Positions 1 through 10,600 of a DNA stretch of 64,000 bases are shown piece by piece; the stretch's first letter is position 1, and each line of letters opens with the position of its first letter. The position numbers and the translations under genes were made by a program. A model generated the notes under the pieces. It made no database searches, was not told the DNA's origin, and was given only the letters and a program-made list of their open reading frames with translations. Origin of the DNA: Siphonodentalium dalli (Eukaryota; Mollusca; Scaphopoda; Gadilida; Siphonodentaliidae); the NCBI GenBank assembly GCA_032622095.1, contig CP136062.1:164420875-164484874 (forward strand). Direction: 5' to 3'.

Positions 1-131
1 AGGGCCATAACTCTGGTGAAAATTGGTGGGCGGAACCCAAATTGGAACTTATCTGGAAAAGATAAAAGCGAATTGACCGAGAGGCCAATACCATAATACG
101 TCCCGTTTTTTTTAAAATGGGCATATGATAA
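1..131. other. Unassigned flank
   Basis: No gene is seen. The opening words ggccataactctggt recur in similar form near 14190 and 14340, so this is probably a dispersed repeat. Confidence 0.3.
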
Positions 132-144
132 TGTATTAACCCTT
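132..144. repeat. Left target-site duplication of the split LINE
   Basis: TGTATTAACCCTT lies just outside the 3' terminus of the minus-strand LINE that ends near 146. A copy with one mismatch, TGTATTAATCCTT, lies at 23977-23989 next to the 5'-truncated end of the other LINE half. The match ties the two halves to one insertion event. Confidence 0.65.
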
Positions 145-267
145 TGGTGTAAACAATATTTATTCAACCCTCAATTAATACATGTATATATGAAATAAGA
201 CGTTGAACAATATGAGTTAAATTAAATGACAGGTTAGAAGAAAGGAGGGTGAAGAGGATTTAACAAC

Positions 268-283
268 AAGCGGGTCACCGCTT
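268..283 (-). other. LINE 3'-UTR stem-loop (AAGCGG/CCGCTT)
   Basis: A six-pair stem with a four-base loop sits about 120 bases inside the LINE 3' terminus. It occupies the same place as the stems at 24292, 30274, 31210 and 31608, but its inner pairs differ and remain complementary. It is probably the template feature recognised by the LINE reverse transcriptase (inference, by analogy with the UnaL2 3' tail). Confidence 0.5.
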
Positions 284-495
284 ATTTGAAGTTATCTCAT
301 CGGAAAAGAAAAGCATGCAGAATAGTATGTAGAAGGAGCGTATCTGTCTGTATAGCTCTTTATAACTTTGTTTTTCATGATGATTGACACTTAAGGCAAG
401 TTTAACGGAAATTCACTGAATCGGGCAACTATGCTACTTGATTAAGTGGACGTATTTGACCAAAGTTTTATTCAGTACTGATATGATTCTATATC

Positions 496-785
496 TTATA
501 ATAAAGGACTGAAACGTTCACTTCTTGTAATGAAAGTTTGGGTTACTTTAAAGATTTTGTGGTTGGTGCTAAGTGTAAGAGAATTTGAGCCATTTAAGAG
601 TATTACACTGTCTCTGTATTTTGTTTTTAATGGCATAAAGCATTCATCCCTGATTTTGTTGTATAAAGGGCAGACTAAAAGAAAGTGATCTGCGCTTTCT
701 ATGTCACCACATGAGCACCTGTTGCTTTCTTTTATGTGATTCTCGTGGAGGTCTTTATTAAGACTACTACATTTGAGTACATGTA
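496..785 (-). pseudogene. Reverse transcriptase C-terminal tail (LINE A/B)
   Basis: The frame encodes CSSLNKDLHENH, then CSCGDIESADHF and VCPLY, and finishes with IFKVTQTFITRSERFS. That is the cysteine/histidine tail of Jockey-group (CR1/L2-like) ORF2 proteins, seen in the other LINEs here (for example PSCSCGYAYEDPEHY at 63.5 kb). The frame stops at 496. Upstream coding sequence is cut off at about 780, where GGCGCCG repeat DNA begins. The missing protein continues at 22591-23976, which ends with KAQIIHTQL. Together they give the usual order HTxL then CSxLNxDL, with about one codon of uncertainty at the joint. Confidence 0.75.
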
Positions 786-1755
786 GGCGCCGGAACGGTG
801 CCTGATAGGTACCGGTTTGTGCCGGTTTGTGCCGTACCGATATACCGATGCCGGACCGGCACCAAACCGGTACCCATTTACCAATACTTTTCCTGTGCCG
901 AATACCCGGCACCAGATCGGTACTAATCTGATACCGAGAAACATAAAGTATTATATTTTACTGCAATTTGAGTTACGAAAAATAACCAATTTCAATTATG
1001 TCACCTTCAAGTTCTGGTATCTGATTAATACTGTGTAAAAAAAAAAAGCATCTGAATAACGGTGCCGTACAGATGCCGGAAACTCGGCACTCAGCCGACA
1101 CGTCCAAGAGTTTATACATATGAGTTGTGAACTTTAGCCAATTTATTGTAATAATCTCTCAATAGTTCATCAACATTTTTTAACAATGATATTCGGTGCA
1201 ATTAAATGATGCAAATTATAAAAACCGACCTTTGATAAATCAGCACACCGTGCCGTTATAGTGCCGTATGCAAGGCACCGATCCGGTGACAAAATCTCAG
1301 CGCCTGACCGGCATCGGATTTTCAATGCAGTGCAGTCATTAATTAACAAAAGTAATGAAATGCTTACCACTGCATGAGTATATATATGTCGTTATAGTTC
1401 ACTGCTCACTAGGATTTATCTCATACCTTTTGCATGTAATTGAATGGGCATTGTCAGAGAACATGGTAAAACTTGACACAGTTGTTTTCAGTCGTTACGT
1501 ATTGTTTTTGTTACGTATTGTTTTTTCGACAACGGCCTGGCACCAAAAATACGATACTCGAGACGGCACTGTAATAAAATTTCTTGCCGGTTTCACACCG
1601 AATATCCGGTGACGGTACGGCACCGAAAATATGATACTGAGACGGCACTGTAATAAAATTTCTTGCCGGTTCCACACCGTACATCCGGTGCCGGTACGGC
1701 ACTGTACTTAGGCACCGGTTCGTCACCGAATATCCGGCGACAGAACGGCACCATA
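786..1755. repeat. Left subterminal CGGTGCCG-rich repeat cluster
   Basis: Clusters at 786-915, 1060-1105, 1235-1330 and 1520-1755 are packed with CGGTACCG, GGCACCG and CCGGTGCCG words in both orientations. The last cluster contains about two 110-bp tandem units, each with ccggtttcacaccg and atccggtg. The same words dominate the right end of the block (21119-22590). No coding potential; ORFs here are by-products of the GC-rich repeat. Confidence 0.7.
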
Positions 1756-2216
1756 CTTATCATTATATTAAGATGGTATCATGACACCAATCATTCTGAT
1801 TGACATGATAACCTCTGAATGGGAACACAGTATAGTTGTTAGCTGTTTATCAAATTCATGGAAACGTGTTGTGTGTAGCTCGAAATGGTGAAATTAGAAA
1901 CTCAAACTGTCAGTCTGAACTTCAACTTCAATTCAATATTTACCTGATCGACTGCCTGCACGATGCCATGCCCAATAAGAACTTAATACATATTTAATTC
2001 ATTCTGGTCCCGTTCATTAATGGTTAATAAAATATTTTATTAACATAACATCTTCAAAATTATTTGCGGGTGTATTCGATTGATTTTCGAAACGAAAGTA
2101 CCTATCTACAGTATGTCAAATGCCAGGCGTACCGTATATCATGCACTTGGGATGAGTGCGTGTTTTGGTCAAACTTTGATCATATATAACTCGAAACCGC
2201 CACACAAATTGTTCTC
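1756..2216. other. No gene seen
   Basis: AT-rich unique-looking sequence between the left repeat cluster and a MITE. Nothing recognisable. Confidence 0.4.
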
Positions 2217-2224
2217 CCTATCTA

Positions 2225-2598
2225 CAGGGCGCCGGAAGCATACAAGGGCAGGGGCAGAGCCTACAAAAAGGGCACTTTTCCGCAAAAAAAGGGCATTTTC
2301 TCCGCAAACTCGGGAAAATAACCATAAATTCATTGTGGCAATAATCCCTATTTTAATGGTATTTGTCGGTTTTTATGGCCGTTTTGTGATAAAATTGACA
2401 AAAAAATAATATTCCTTGTGAAATTGGTGGTATTTGGACCAAAAAAGTCACATTTTGCTATAAAAACACGAGATTAAACACACAAAAAGCATTTTCTGTC
2501 TCCAGAAAAAGGGCAAGTCCTGTCCCCGCTCGCCTCCCTTGGTCAAGGGCAGGGGGGGGGGTCAGCTGCCCCCTCTGCCCCCTCTTCCGGCGCCCCTG
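2225..2598. mobile_element. hAT-type MITE with 8-bp duplication
   Basis: The 374-bp element has inverted ends of the type CAGGGGCGCCGGAAG (left copy lacks one G). It is flanked on both sides by CCTATCTA (2217-2224 and 2599-2606). An end beginning CAGGG with an 8-bp duplication is the hAT signature. The 109-codon ORF inside resembles no known protein and is probably fortuitous. Confidence 0.75.
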
Positions 2599-2606
2599 CC
2601 TATCTA

Positions 2607-3133
2607 CATGCTTTTAATTATATCGTTTTATGTTGCATGCATGGAGTTGGTTAATTTAGAAAGCTAGTTGTTCTCATGAAATATTATGAATGCATAATTA
2701 TATTATATTATAAATTTTAGAAAGTTAAATATTTTGCAAGTATGCCCTTTTTACATAGCCACAAATCGCCGTGATACCGCACTAATTGGTGAATATAATA
2801 CCTAACTTCAATATATCTGTCTACACGACCCGACAAACATCAGTCAATATGATTTGAAGTAAACCTTTGATTGTTAAAACAACATTGACGGATTTGCATT
2901 GATTCCCATTATATCTTACATTTACTCAGTATGAGGTTTGTGACACTTTCACACATTGAGCGCGTCCCCATGTTTTCGGTGTATCTTTTATCTTGGTCGC
3001 ACGAATGAAAATTTAGAGTGAGCCGTTGGAAGTGCATGGTTTCCCAAGAACGCCATTGGACAGGATATGCCACATGCTTCTCACCTAGTGATTATTTTAG
3101 AGATATATAGAGATTCCCCAAGAAAACGTACCA
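2607..3133. other. Upstream region of distal first exon
   Basis: No ORF of note. A TATATA at 3104-3109 lies about 30 bases upstream of the start proposed for the non-coding exon below. Confidence 0.3.
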
Positions 3134-3226
3134 TACACTTTTAGAATCAATATTGATAGAAGCTCGCATATCATATTGTTCAATTCACATTTACGCCATC
3201 ACCAACATCTTCTAGACCTCTACAAT
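3134..3226 (+). other. Putative 5' non-coding exon of the DUF4806 gene
   Basis: The stretch ends in a consensus donor, acaat/gtaagt, at 3226/3227. An acceptor (taattttacag) at 3901 begins the next exon, which holds an ATG. The 5' boundary is a guess from the TATATA 30 bases upstream. Without transcripts this remains a model. Confidence 0.3.
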
Positions 3227-3901
3227 GTAAGTACTTAAAATTGTTATCTCATTGATTTTTAAAAATATTATAGTTTGTTATTATTCAAGCTGGAATTCTG
3301 CAAAATAAATTTGACAATTGTTTTTAATAACTTTTTAAGTATAGGCAATTAACATCTAGTCTGATTGTTAAACCCTCTGCAACATTTTCCCCATACAAAT
3401 TATATTTTATTAATTTAAGGTGTTTAATATGTGTTGGTGCGGCAACTAAGATGAAATTCTTATTTTCTTTACTCCATATTATTTTCAATTGTGTTATGGC
3501 AACAACTAAATTGTAAATACATATTTTTTAAAACTCTTGTACAATTTAAAAACCAATTCAACTGTTCGATTGTTGTCGGTTGTCTTTCCTTGTACTTGTA
3601 CAGATATTACTTTTTCCCAGAATTTTTGTTTATTACTATGTCCTTGGCATCTACATTTATTCCATCTAAAACATTAGTAAACCAAGTAATCATATTGTCT
3701 TGTTTATTTTTCTAAAAATTATGTATATGGTTAGTTTGGAAGTTTAGTGCCACCAAATTAGGAGGAGTCTCGTAGGATGAGACTCGATTCAGTTATATAA
3801 TAGTCTGCATGTCCGCATATATCATGCGAAATATATAATAATTTAATATGTATAGTGAAAAAAGTTCCCATAGAACCAATATTACCCTTTTAATTTTACA
3901 G

Positions 3902-3957
3902 TTTGTTTATCGTCACACGTGATATACCACATCGACCAGCAATCATCATGAGCAACG
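3902..3957 (+). CDS. Alternative first coding exon (MSN) of the DUF4806 gene
   Basis: The segment runs from a pyrimidine-rich acceptor ending in ttttacag to a donor g/gtatgt. It contains ATG AGC AAC G at 3948-3957, with A at -3. It ends after one base of a codon, which is the phase required by the exon at 7767, so splicing 3957 to 7767 would give MSNGDHYMVVEF. A second possible first exon (7627-7639) has the same exit phase. The two may be alternative promoters or only one may be real. Confidence 0.4.
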
Positions 3958-5400
3958 GTATGTGCATATAATTATAATTTACTCTATAAATATGTTAGCT
4001 AAATGTGGCATTTGAAGTTGTAAACATGTATTTAGTTTGACCATTAACATGAACAAATAAAGAGCGTTCGTAGTTCATTTAGCGTTCACAGACATTACGT
4101 GCTGATTTCTCTGAAACATTTTGGTAAATGTTACATTGATTGCCCAGATAAATAATTGCCTCATAAATACGATAAGACCACTACAACAAAATAACTTGGT
4201 TAATGCACATTTGGGTTTAAAAAGAAAGTAGATTCAGACGGGGGAAATTATGTAGCTAGCACCATTTTATATCTTTCCATATAAAAATGATAAAACGGTA
4301 TAAATAGTGGAAACATGGTGAAAGAACGATATTTTATCCGCCATTGTGACCATGCACATGCTTCATATTTTAATTAGTCTGACCATTAACCAATAATATA
4401 AAAAGTTTTATTTTGTTGTTTTACAATATCACGGAAAAAGTTGTATATGATTTCGAGTGGGTTCGTAATCGTAAACCAAGCATTAAATTTTTTTAAAGCT
4501 TTTGATTAATGTCAGCAATAAATATTGAAACTTTATCGACTAAAATCTGATAATTATGTCTCTAATTTTGAAATTAGAATACAATTAATACATTATAATG
4601 ATTTTCGATCGGCATTAATATAGAACCCGGGCCCTTCAAACTTAGTACGCGCCTGTTTGTACAAAAATAAATAAATACTACACTTGCTCTCATTGGCTAT
4701 TGCATTGTTTCAACAACCAATGGAAACCGTTTACACATTTCCATCTCTTGAGAAGGATGAAAATATTCCTTACTCGGGATATGCGACGCCATTTGCAATT
4801 CCGATTTTTTGCTTGGCAAATTCTTCATTTATTGTTATAAAAGTGATACACGATTTCTGTTCAGACCTGGTGTTTGGTAAGGTTTTAGAATCGATTGAGG
4901 TAATGTCGTTACCCAATTATTTTTTTCCGTGTGAAGTTTGGTAAAGGCGATAATACACGCTAATTATTAAATTAATCAGTTGAGTTTTGAAGAATGTTGA
5001 TTTCCATGCGAATATGCGAAACAGAGTTCCACATACATCTGAGTGTGATCTGATGTGGTACATGTACAACATGTATTTATCTGGTGGGTCTGTTTGCAAC
5101 AGGTATTTATTTATCTGGTGGGTCTGTTTGTTAAAAATTTTCAATAAATATATTTTTGAGAATTTTTTTAACCAATTAGCAGGTCGGGCACACATCAAAA
5201 ACGGTCTACTTAGCTCGTTTTGTCTACTGTACTGTAGCCTGATTGAGGTACGTTTTTAATGTGATTTACACGCCTCCTGCGATTATCGCCATACCACGAC
5301 AAAAGCGCATTTAGAATTTTCGTGCATTAGTTGTGTACCACTAATCACGTCTATATGTACACACCTTCTCAAAAGTAATGGCCTTCCCGACCGTGTTACC
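3958..5400. other. Candidate intron, no gene seen
   Basis: AT-rich sequence. The longest ORF (4684-4944, 86 codons) shows no recognisable motif and has no acceptor-donor context. Confidence 0.35.
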
Positions 5401-5490
5401 ACCGCGTTGGAGTAACGTTACGACCGCGTTACTCCAACGCGGTCGTAACGTTACTCCAACCCGGTTGTAACGTTACTCCAATGCGGTCGA
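5401..5490. repeat. Short tandem and inverted repeat (TAACGTTACTCCAACGCGG)
   Basis: The words ACCGCGTTGGAGTAACGTTA and their reverse complement alternate here, giving a tandem array that can also fold on itself. Three GTAACGTTACTCCAA units follow an inverted copy. Confidence 0.7.
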
Positions 5491-6344
5491 GGTCAGCATG
5501 ACCGTCAACGCAACAAACGAGGTCGAGAGAATAGCTTATCAACTGTAATAATAATTATTGAATAACATTACAAACAAGAATATTCACCACAGGGAATTCA
5601 AACTTTCAGACATGAGCTCATTTTATTAAAAAAAATTAAAGAGAGAAAATGAACGACGGCCACCAATGTTAGTTTCATATAATTTTCTGATCGGAAACGG
5701 AACGATTGTAATCAATCGAGATGATAACATTTGGTTCAGAAAGGAAAGTTGCCAATATAATACAATGTTTTTGGCTTGGGTAATGCATGATTTATTGGTG
5801 ATAATGTTTTACATTTAGAATTTTTCCCCAAAAAAAGAAACATGTCCATGTAATAAATAAATGCAGATCACATTGATCGCGCTGCGCGAATTAATAGAGA
5901 TGCAATTGACATTTCTAACAAACAAAACATTTGAGTTCACGTCGCAATGTACATGTATTCTTTGAATATTTAATATTCAGCGTCACCTAATACAGGTCGG
6001 TAACCTGTACGCCAAGGGTCCGATGTCATTTGAAATCTTCGTGATGGTACACTAAAACACACATGTACATGCACGTGGGTAATCGATGCAAATAATTTAA
6101 AATATTAATTATCCATGTGTTGTGCAATTCCTGTGAAACAAACAGTGCTCTGATTTGGTAACCAATGATGTGTCACTTTCACTGACAGACCGCGGATCAA
6201 ACGCCTGTCGCGAATGATTGACAGCGGTGTCAATGAACTCAATCACAATAGGGGGCGTGTCTTCGGTAAATCGCCCGTGTCTATTTTTACAAACAGGAAA
6301 TGACCTGGGCCTAAAGTTGAAATTGATACCCCGTGACTCAAACT

Positions 6345-6580
6345 TGCCGTACGGCCATGGTGTAGTTGCCACGGTGTACGTTCATTAAACTGAAAAAAGA
6401 CTATACAAACCAGAAATCTAACCACGGTGTACATGCCGTTTGGCTGCGGTGTAGTTGCCTTTCGGCCGCAGTGTAGTTGCTGTTGGGCCATGGTGTTCTT
6501 GCCGTTCGGCCGCGGTGCTCAACTGCAGTTACAAACTCTGACACCACGGCCGAACGGCAAATACACAGCGGTGCCAATGG
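6345..6580. repeat. Minisatellite of about 25-bp units
   Basis: Units resembling gcggtgtagttgccttt and cggccgcggtg are repeated with substitutions, first in one orientation and then inverted near 6540. The overlapping ORFs on both strands are by-products. Confidence 0.55.
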
Positions 6581-7039
6581 ACACTTGTTTTGTCCAGCGG
6601 GGTACCGGTACATTTGAAAAATCATTATAAAATTCAAAGATAAATACACCAACATAATGGAACAAGTTCCAAGCGGCCCATCCATATAAACACCTGTTGT
6701 TTTCAATACAGCATCAAGTCACACTCAGAAGAATGTCACATTCAATGTGCAACTCTGTACTAGTAATGTTTACTCCGCATATTTGCATGTAAATAAGTGT
6801 TGAAACGATTAGTGTATTTCAAAGTCGAGGCCCAAAAGTACAAATCTTGGATTTTGCATTGATTCGAATCTCGATATCGAATCTTCTTCCTGATATCAGC
6901 TAGTGATTAACATTGTTTATTTCGGTGTCTCATGTGGAAAAAAAAACTCAATAGCTGAAAAAAATTCAATAGCTACGTTATTTGATAAAGATTTGACACA
7001 CTTGGACATGGTACCGCTATACATGTACTTAAAGTAATT

Positions 7040-7190
7040 GACCATCTATAACGCGGTGTCACCCCGTTAATACCGCAGTATGATACCGCGGTATCCCCAA
7101 TACCATGGTACTGATGCCGCTTATTAACGCTTCAACACCGCGGTGACCCCACGATGCATGCGGTCACGGTTCGCGATACCGCGGTGATTT
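7040..7190. repeat. Cluster of CCGCGG palindromes
   Basis: At least five ACCGCGGT-like palindromes lie within 150 bp (for example ataccgcggtatcc and acaccgcggtgacc). The outer copies, acgcggtgtcacc and taccgcggtgatt, are roughly inverted. It may be a small MITE relic. Confidence 0.45.
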
Positions 7191-7570
7191 TAAAGGACAA
7201 TTTGCACGGAAAAAAACAAAGGACACTGAAGAAATCTTCATTTATTGTGGTTATTTTATTTACTTATTATTGACGATGATGTTTTTTTGCCAATAGTGAT
7301 TTGTCCATGTGTATAATATGGTTTTGCCAATAGTGATTTCTTTATGTGTCTGAGTCATCAAAAACTATCTCTTGAGTGGAATTTTTTTTCTCGTCTCCGT
7401 ATAACCAATAGATATTGATAGACGTTAAGTCTTCCTTAGAAAATCCGATATATCCGACCTAATTTAGTTTTTACCCTCGACTCTGTTTATTGTCGTAGAA
7501 CTTTATAGGATTTATTTTTATTTTACGATTTGAAACATCATACATGTTGACCCATCGACGTATGCATGCA

Positions 7571-7576
7571 TATAAA
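7571..7576 (+). promoter_or_regulatory. TATAAA 56 bp before the proximal ATG
   Basis: A canonical TATAAA precedes the ATG at 7627. Transcription starting about 30 bases downstream (near 7600) would leave a 5' leader of about 25 bases. An out-of-frame ATG at 7605 would open a short upstream ORF that ends just after the first splice. Confidence 0.35.
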
Positions 7577-7626
7577 CATAGGTCGATGATAAACCTACAT
7601 GAGAATGCATATCAGTTTTAGTTGCG

Positions 7627-7639
7627 ATGCAGGGTACAG
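7627..7639 (+). CDS. DUF4806 gene exon 1 (MQGT)
   Basis: ATG CAG GGT ACA G ends at a donor gtaggt and leaves one codon base, which pairs with exon 2 to give G. An in-frame TGA at 7600 means this is the first usable ATG in the frame. It competes with the exon at 3902-3957. Confidence 0.45.
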
Positions 7640-10600
7640 GTAGGTATGAATTATCTGAGTGACCCAAATAATAGTGCGGGTGGGGAAACAACAATTCTTA
7701 CCGATATTCCCAACTTTATCAATCTCCAATGTAATTTGATCTTAAAAACATTTCTTTCATTTTCAGGTGATCACTATATGGTGGTTGAATTTTTGAATGA
7801 GAAAGGTCGGCCTTCTGGGATCATCAGCACAAAATGGGTAATTGATTTTTGCACAGAATCATTGAGGGGAACAGCAAACTGGCCTCAGAACGATGCCACT
7901 GCCACAAAGAAGGCGAGGATACATGCAGCCGTGAAGTCTGATTGGAAAGTGGTTGAGATACTCAGCCTTTATTCTACAGGTGAGTACATGTATTAAAGAT
8001 GCATAATCTGAATTAACACTCCCAAATTACAATTTCTTTGGCTTCAGGGTGAACACTATTAGAGTCGAGGAACCCACCCATCAAAGCTCAGAGTGATCAG
8101 GTGTAAATTTGTTATTTCTCCAAATTTGTAGTTATTTGTGGCCCAGAAAAGAGTCATCAAACAGATGGTCTCTGACAAAATTGTGGATGAAGATGGATAA
8201 CTGTAAAACAAGTTGTAATATGGCCAAATTTTGTGATACGCAAGTAATATTTTGGCCTTATTTCTTTGACAGTGTTTTTGTTTGGATTTCCCGACCGACC
8301 CTACCAGTATTTTTTGCGTGCTGTCCTAAACATTTGTCCGCCCCTTCAGCAAAAAGAAAACAATATCTTAAGTATGCACATCCACTGTTATTGGCGTGCA
8401 TAATGAACACACGCAATATAAAATGTCAAGTTTTTACTCACTTCCCCGAATGCAAGCATGCAGAAAGCAAACAATTAATATTAAAGAATATCACACACAA
8501 ACTTTTAAAGAAATTTTCAAAGCCAAACACGATGATTTCAACAAGCTTGATGTTTGGCGTAGCGCGGATTCCCCCGATAACAAAAGATAAATTGTTCTTT
8601 TTAATTTGACAGACACTTTATCGACAACCTGGCTAGGGTCCTGCGAATTGGAGATTTTGATCGAATCGAGTCGACGAAATTGAATCGAATATCGAATCGA
8701 ATCATACCAGTGTGTTGCATTCTCAATTAGGCATTTAATGCCAATGATTAGACGATTTGTGAAACGTTCTATGAACTTCCATGAAGTTCCATCATAACTT
8801 ATGTGGCGATCAACCGTCGTTCCTGATACTATTAACTTCTATTGAGAATTGTCGAGAGAAACAAAAACATTAAAACGTCCATGCGGTCATCGCGACGATT
8901 AAATATATAACCACTAAACGGATTATCGGAATTGAAATCACGCGCTATTTATAGAGTTAGCATGTACATGCACAACTGCAAATCGGCACTGGGAAACACC
9001 CGTTGTTATAAACTTGAAGACGCAACAACAGTCGCATGGTAGCCTGTTTATGTAGTGCTGGATGCTTAGATGGGTCGTTGTCCCAGACGCTTGCGAGTTA
9101 TATACCATGTTGCGCGGTTCATCTAACGTTTAAGTTCCATGACAACACTTAAGTGTGTAAATATATAAACATGAATAACGGACGACAAATTGTCAAGTTT
9201 CAAGGAACGCTCCGAAACTGAAAGTCAATTTCAAAAGAAAACACCGCCCACGTGCACTTTTCGACGCCGGGAACACGTGTTGTTTACATTCTCAGCGATA
9301 TTACATAACGCGGAATCAGACGTATAGTCAGCGGATAACGCTAGTGGTTGCTCGTGCAGTCTCATCGCTATTATAATTATGTACGTCGTTGGTCCATCGG
9401 CGATCTCCGAGCTTTTGGCTACCATGTTTATTCAAAGCTAGAATTCAGATGTATTTAGTCGTCCTATAGTGGCTAATTACTGGCTATATTTATATTTAAT
9501 ATCATGCGAACGTTCGCGATGTACTATAATAATCATAACCTGCATGTATTCATAATTTTCGGGAATAATATGGCACAGAAACAGCTAAGATCCACGTGTC
9601 TACTTGTCCGTAAACAGCCTACTTTTTTTGTCAGTGTATATTCAAAATTTTGAGTTGGAAATTTCGAATCGAATTTGACTTTCGAATCTCAAATATTCGC
9701 ATGGCCCTAAACCCGGCCACTGTGATACTGATAGAAGTTGTAGATATACGGTAGACTTACCATGTAAAATATCATGTTTAAATGCATAGACACTCTCTAA
9801 ACTGAGCATGGTGGGCATTTTGTAATCATTATTATTTCTTCCAGAAAACTTTGTGCAGGCCACCTTGAAGCAGAGGCTGTCAGAGGTTCATTCAAACATA
9901 GAATCAGAGATAGAAGACACCCCAAGACCCACCAAGCGCTTTCGGTAAGTAGAAAACTACATGTACATGTATGTCTGTTTTATGAAAAAATTATATTATT
10001 CAATATATTATTTATACTAATGTTTGTGCATTAATAGGGCCAGGCCAATGGAGTATTATGGGACCCCCCCCCCACGTCCATTAGTGAGATAACTCAAACA
10101 AACAGCAACCAATTTCATTCTTATTTGATATATGGATCTTTCACAACAATATCTCCAACGAGTTTTAAAACCAGGTTTGTTTGATCATTTTTATGTTTAC
10201 CCATACCATAGTATGGTAAACATAGTGTCGTTGCCCGGATTGACCACTCGTCGTTGGTCCGTCTGTCTGACCACTCGTCGTTGGTCCGTCTGTCTGTCCG
10301 TAGACACTTTATGAGTAATGCGATAACTCAAAATTTTTTTATCCGATCAAAACCAAATTTTGTATATGGGTTTCTCAGCCCAAAATACAGATCGAGTTCG
10401 AATTTGGGTTTGATCCGAGATTTTGTTACAGAGTTATGGCCCTTATTCAACTTAGAATTCACGCATTCTGCCATACCTCAAACATTTTTTATCTGATTGG
10501 AACCAAATTTGGTATGTGAGTTTCACAGCCCAAAATACAGATCGAGTTCTAATATGGGTTTGATCCGATTAATTTTAAAGGAGTTATGACCCTTTTTCGA

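Larger units (their letters stand above)
146..785 (-). mobile_element. 3' half of split CR1/L2-like LINE (A/B)
   Basis: Read on the minus strand this is the end of a non-LTR retrotransposon: the last part of the reverse transcriptase ORF (785-496), then a 3' untranslated region ending in a GTTTACAC-type terminus near 146. Its upstream partner is at 22591-23976. The 3' UTR has the same layout as those of the LINEs ending at 24177, 31116 and 31500: a short stem-loop about 100 nt before the end, then an AT-rich tail. The two halves are separated by a 21.8-kb block. Confidence 0.7.

Noticed and set aside
496-1726. Several overlapping ORFs rich in R, P, T and G on both strands near 730-1730.
   Set aside because: They are translations of CGGTGCCG repeats; only the 496-785 minus frame matches a protein family.
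7622-7766. Reading the first DUF4806 exon as continuous from 7622.
   Set aside because: That frame starts with TTG, not ATG. The donor at 7640 and acceptor at 7766 give a better model with a true ATG.
9231-9425. 64-codon minus ORF with good ATG context.
   Set aside because: It lies inside a hAT-type element, shows no transposase motif and has no splice context.
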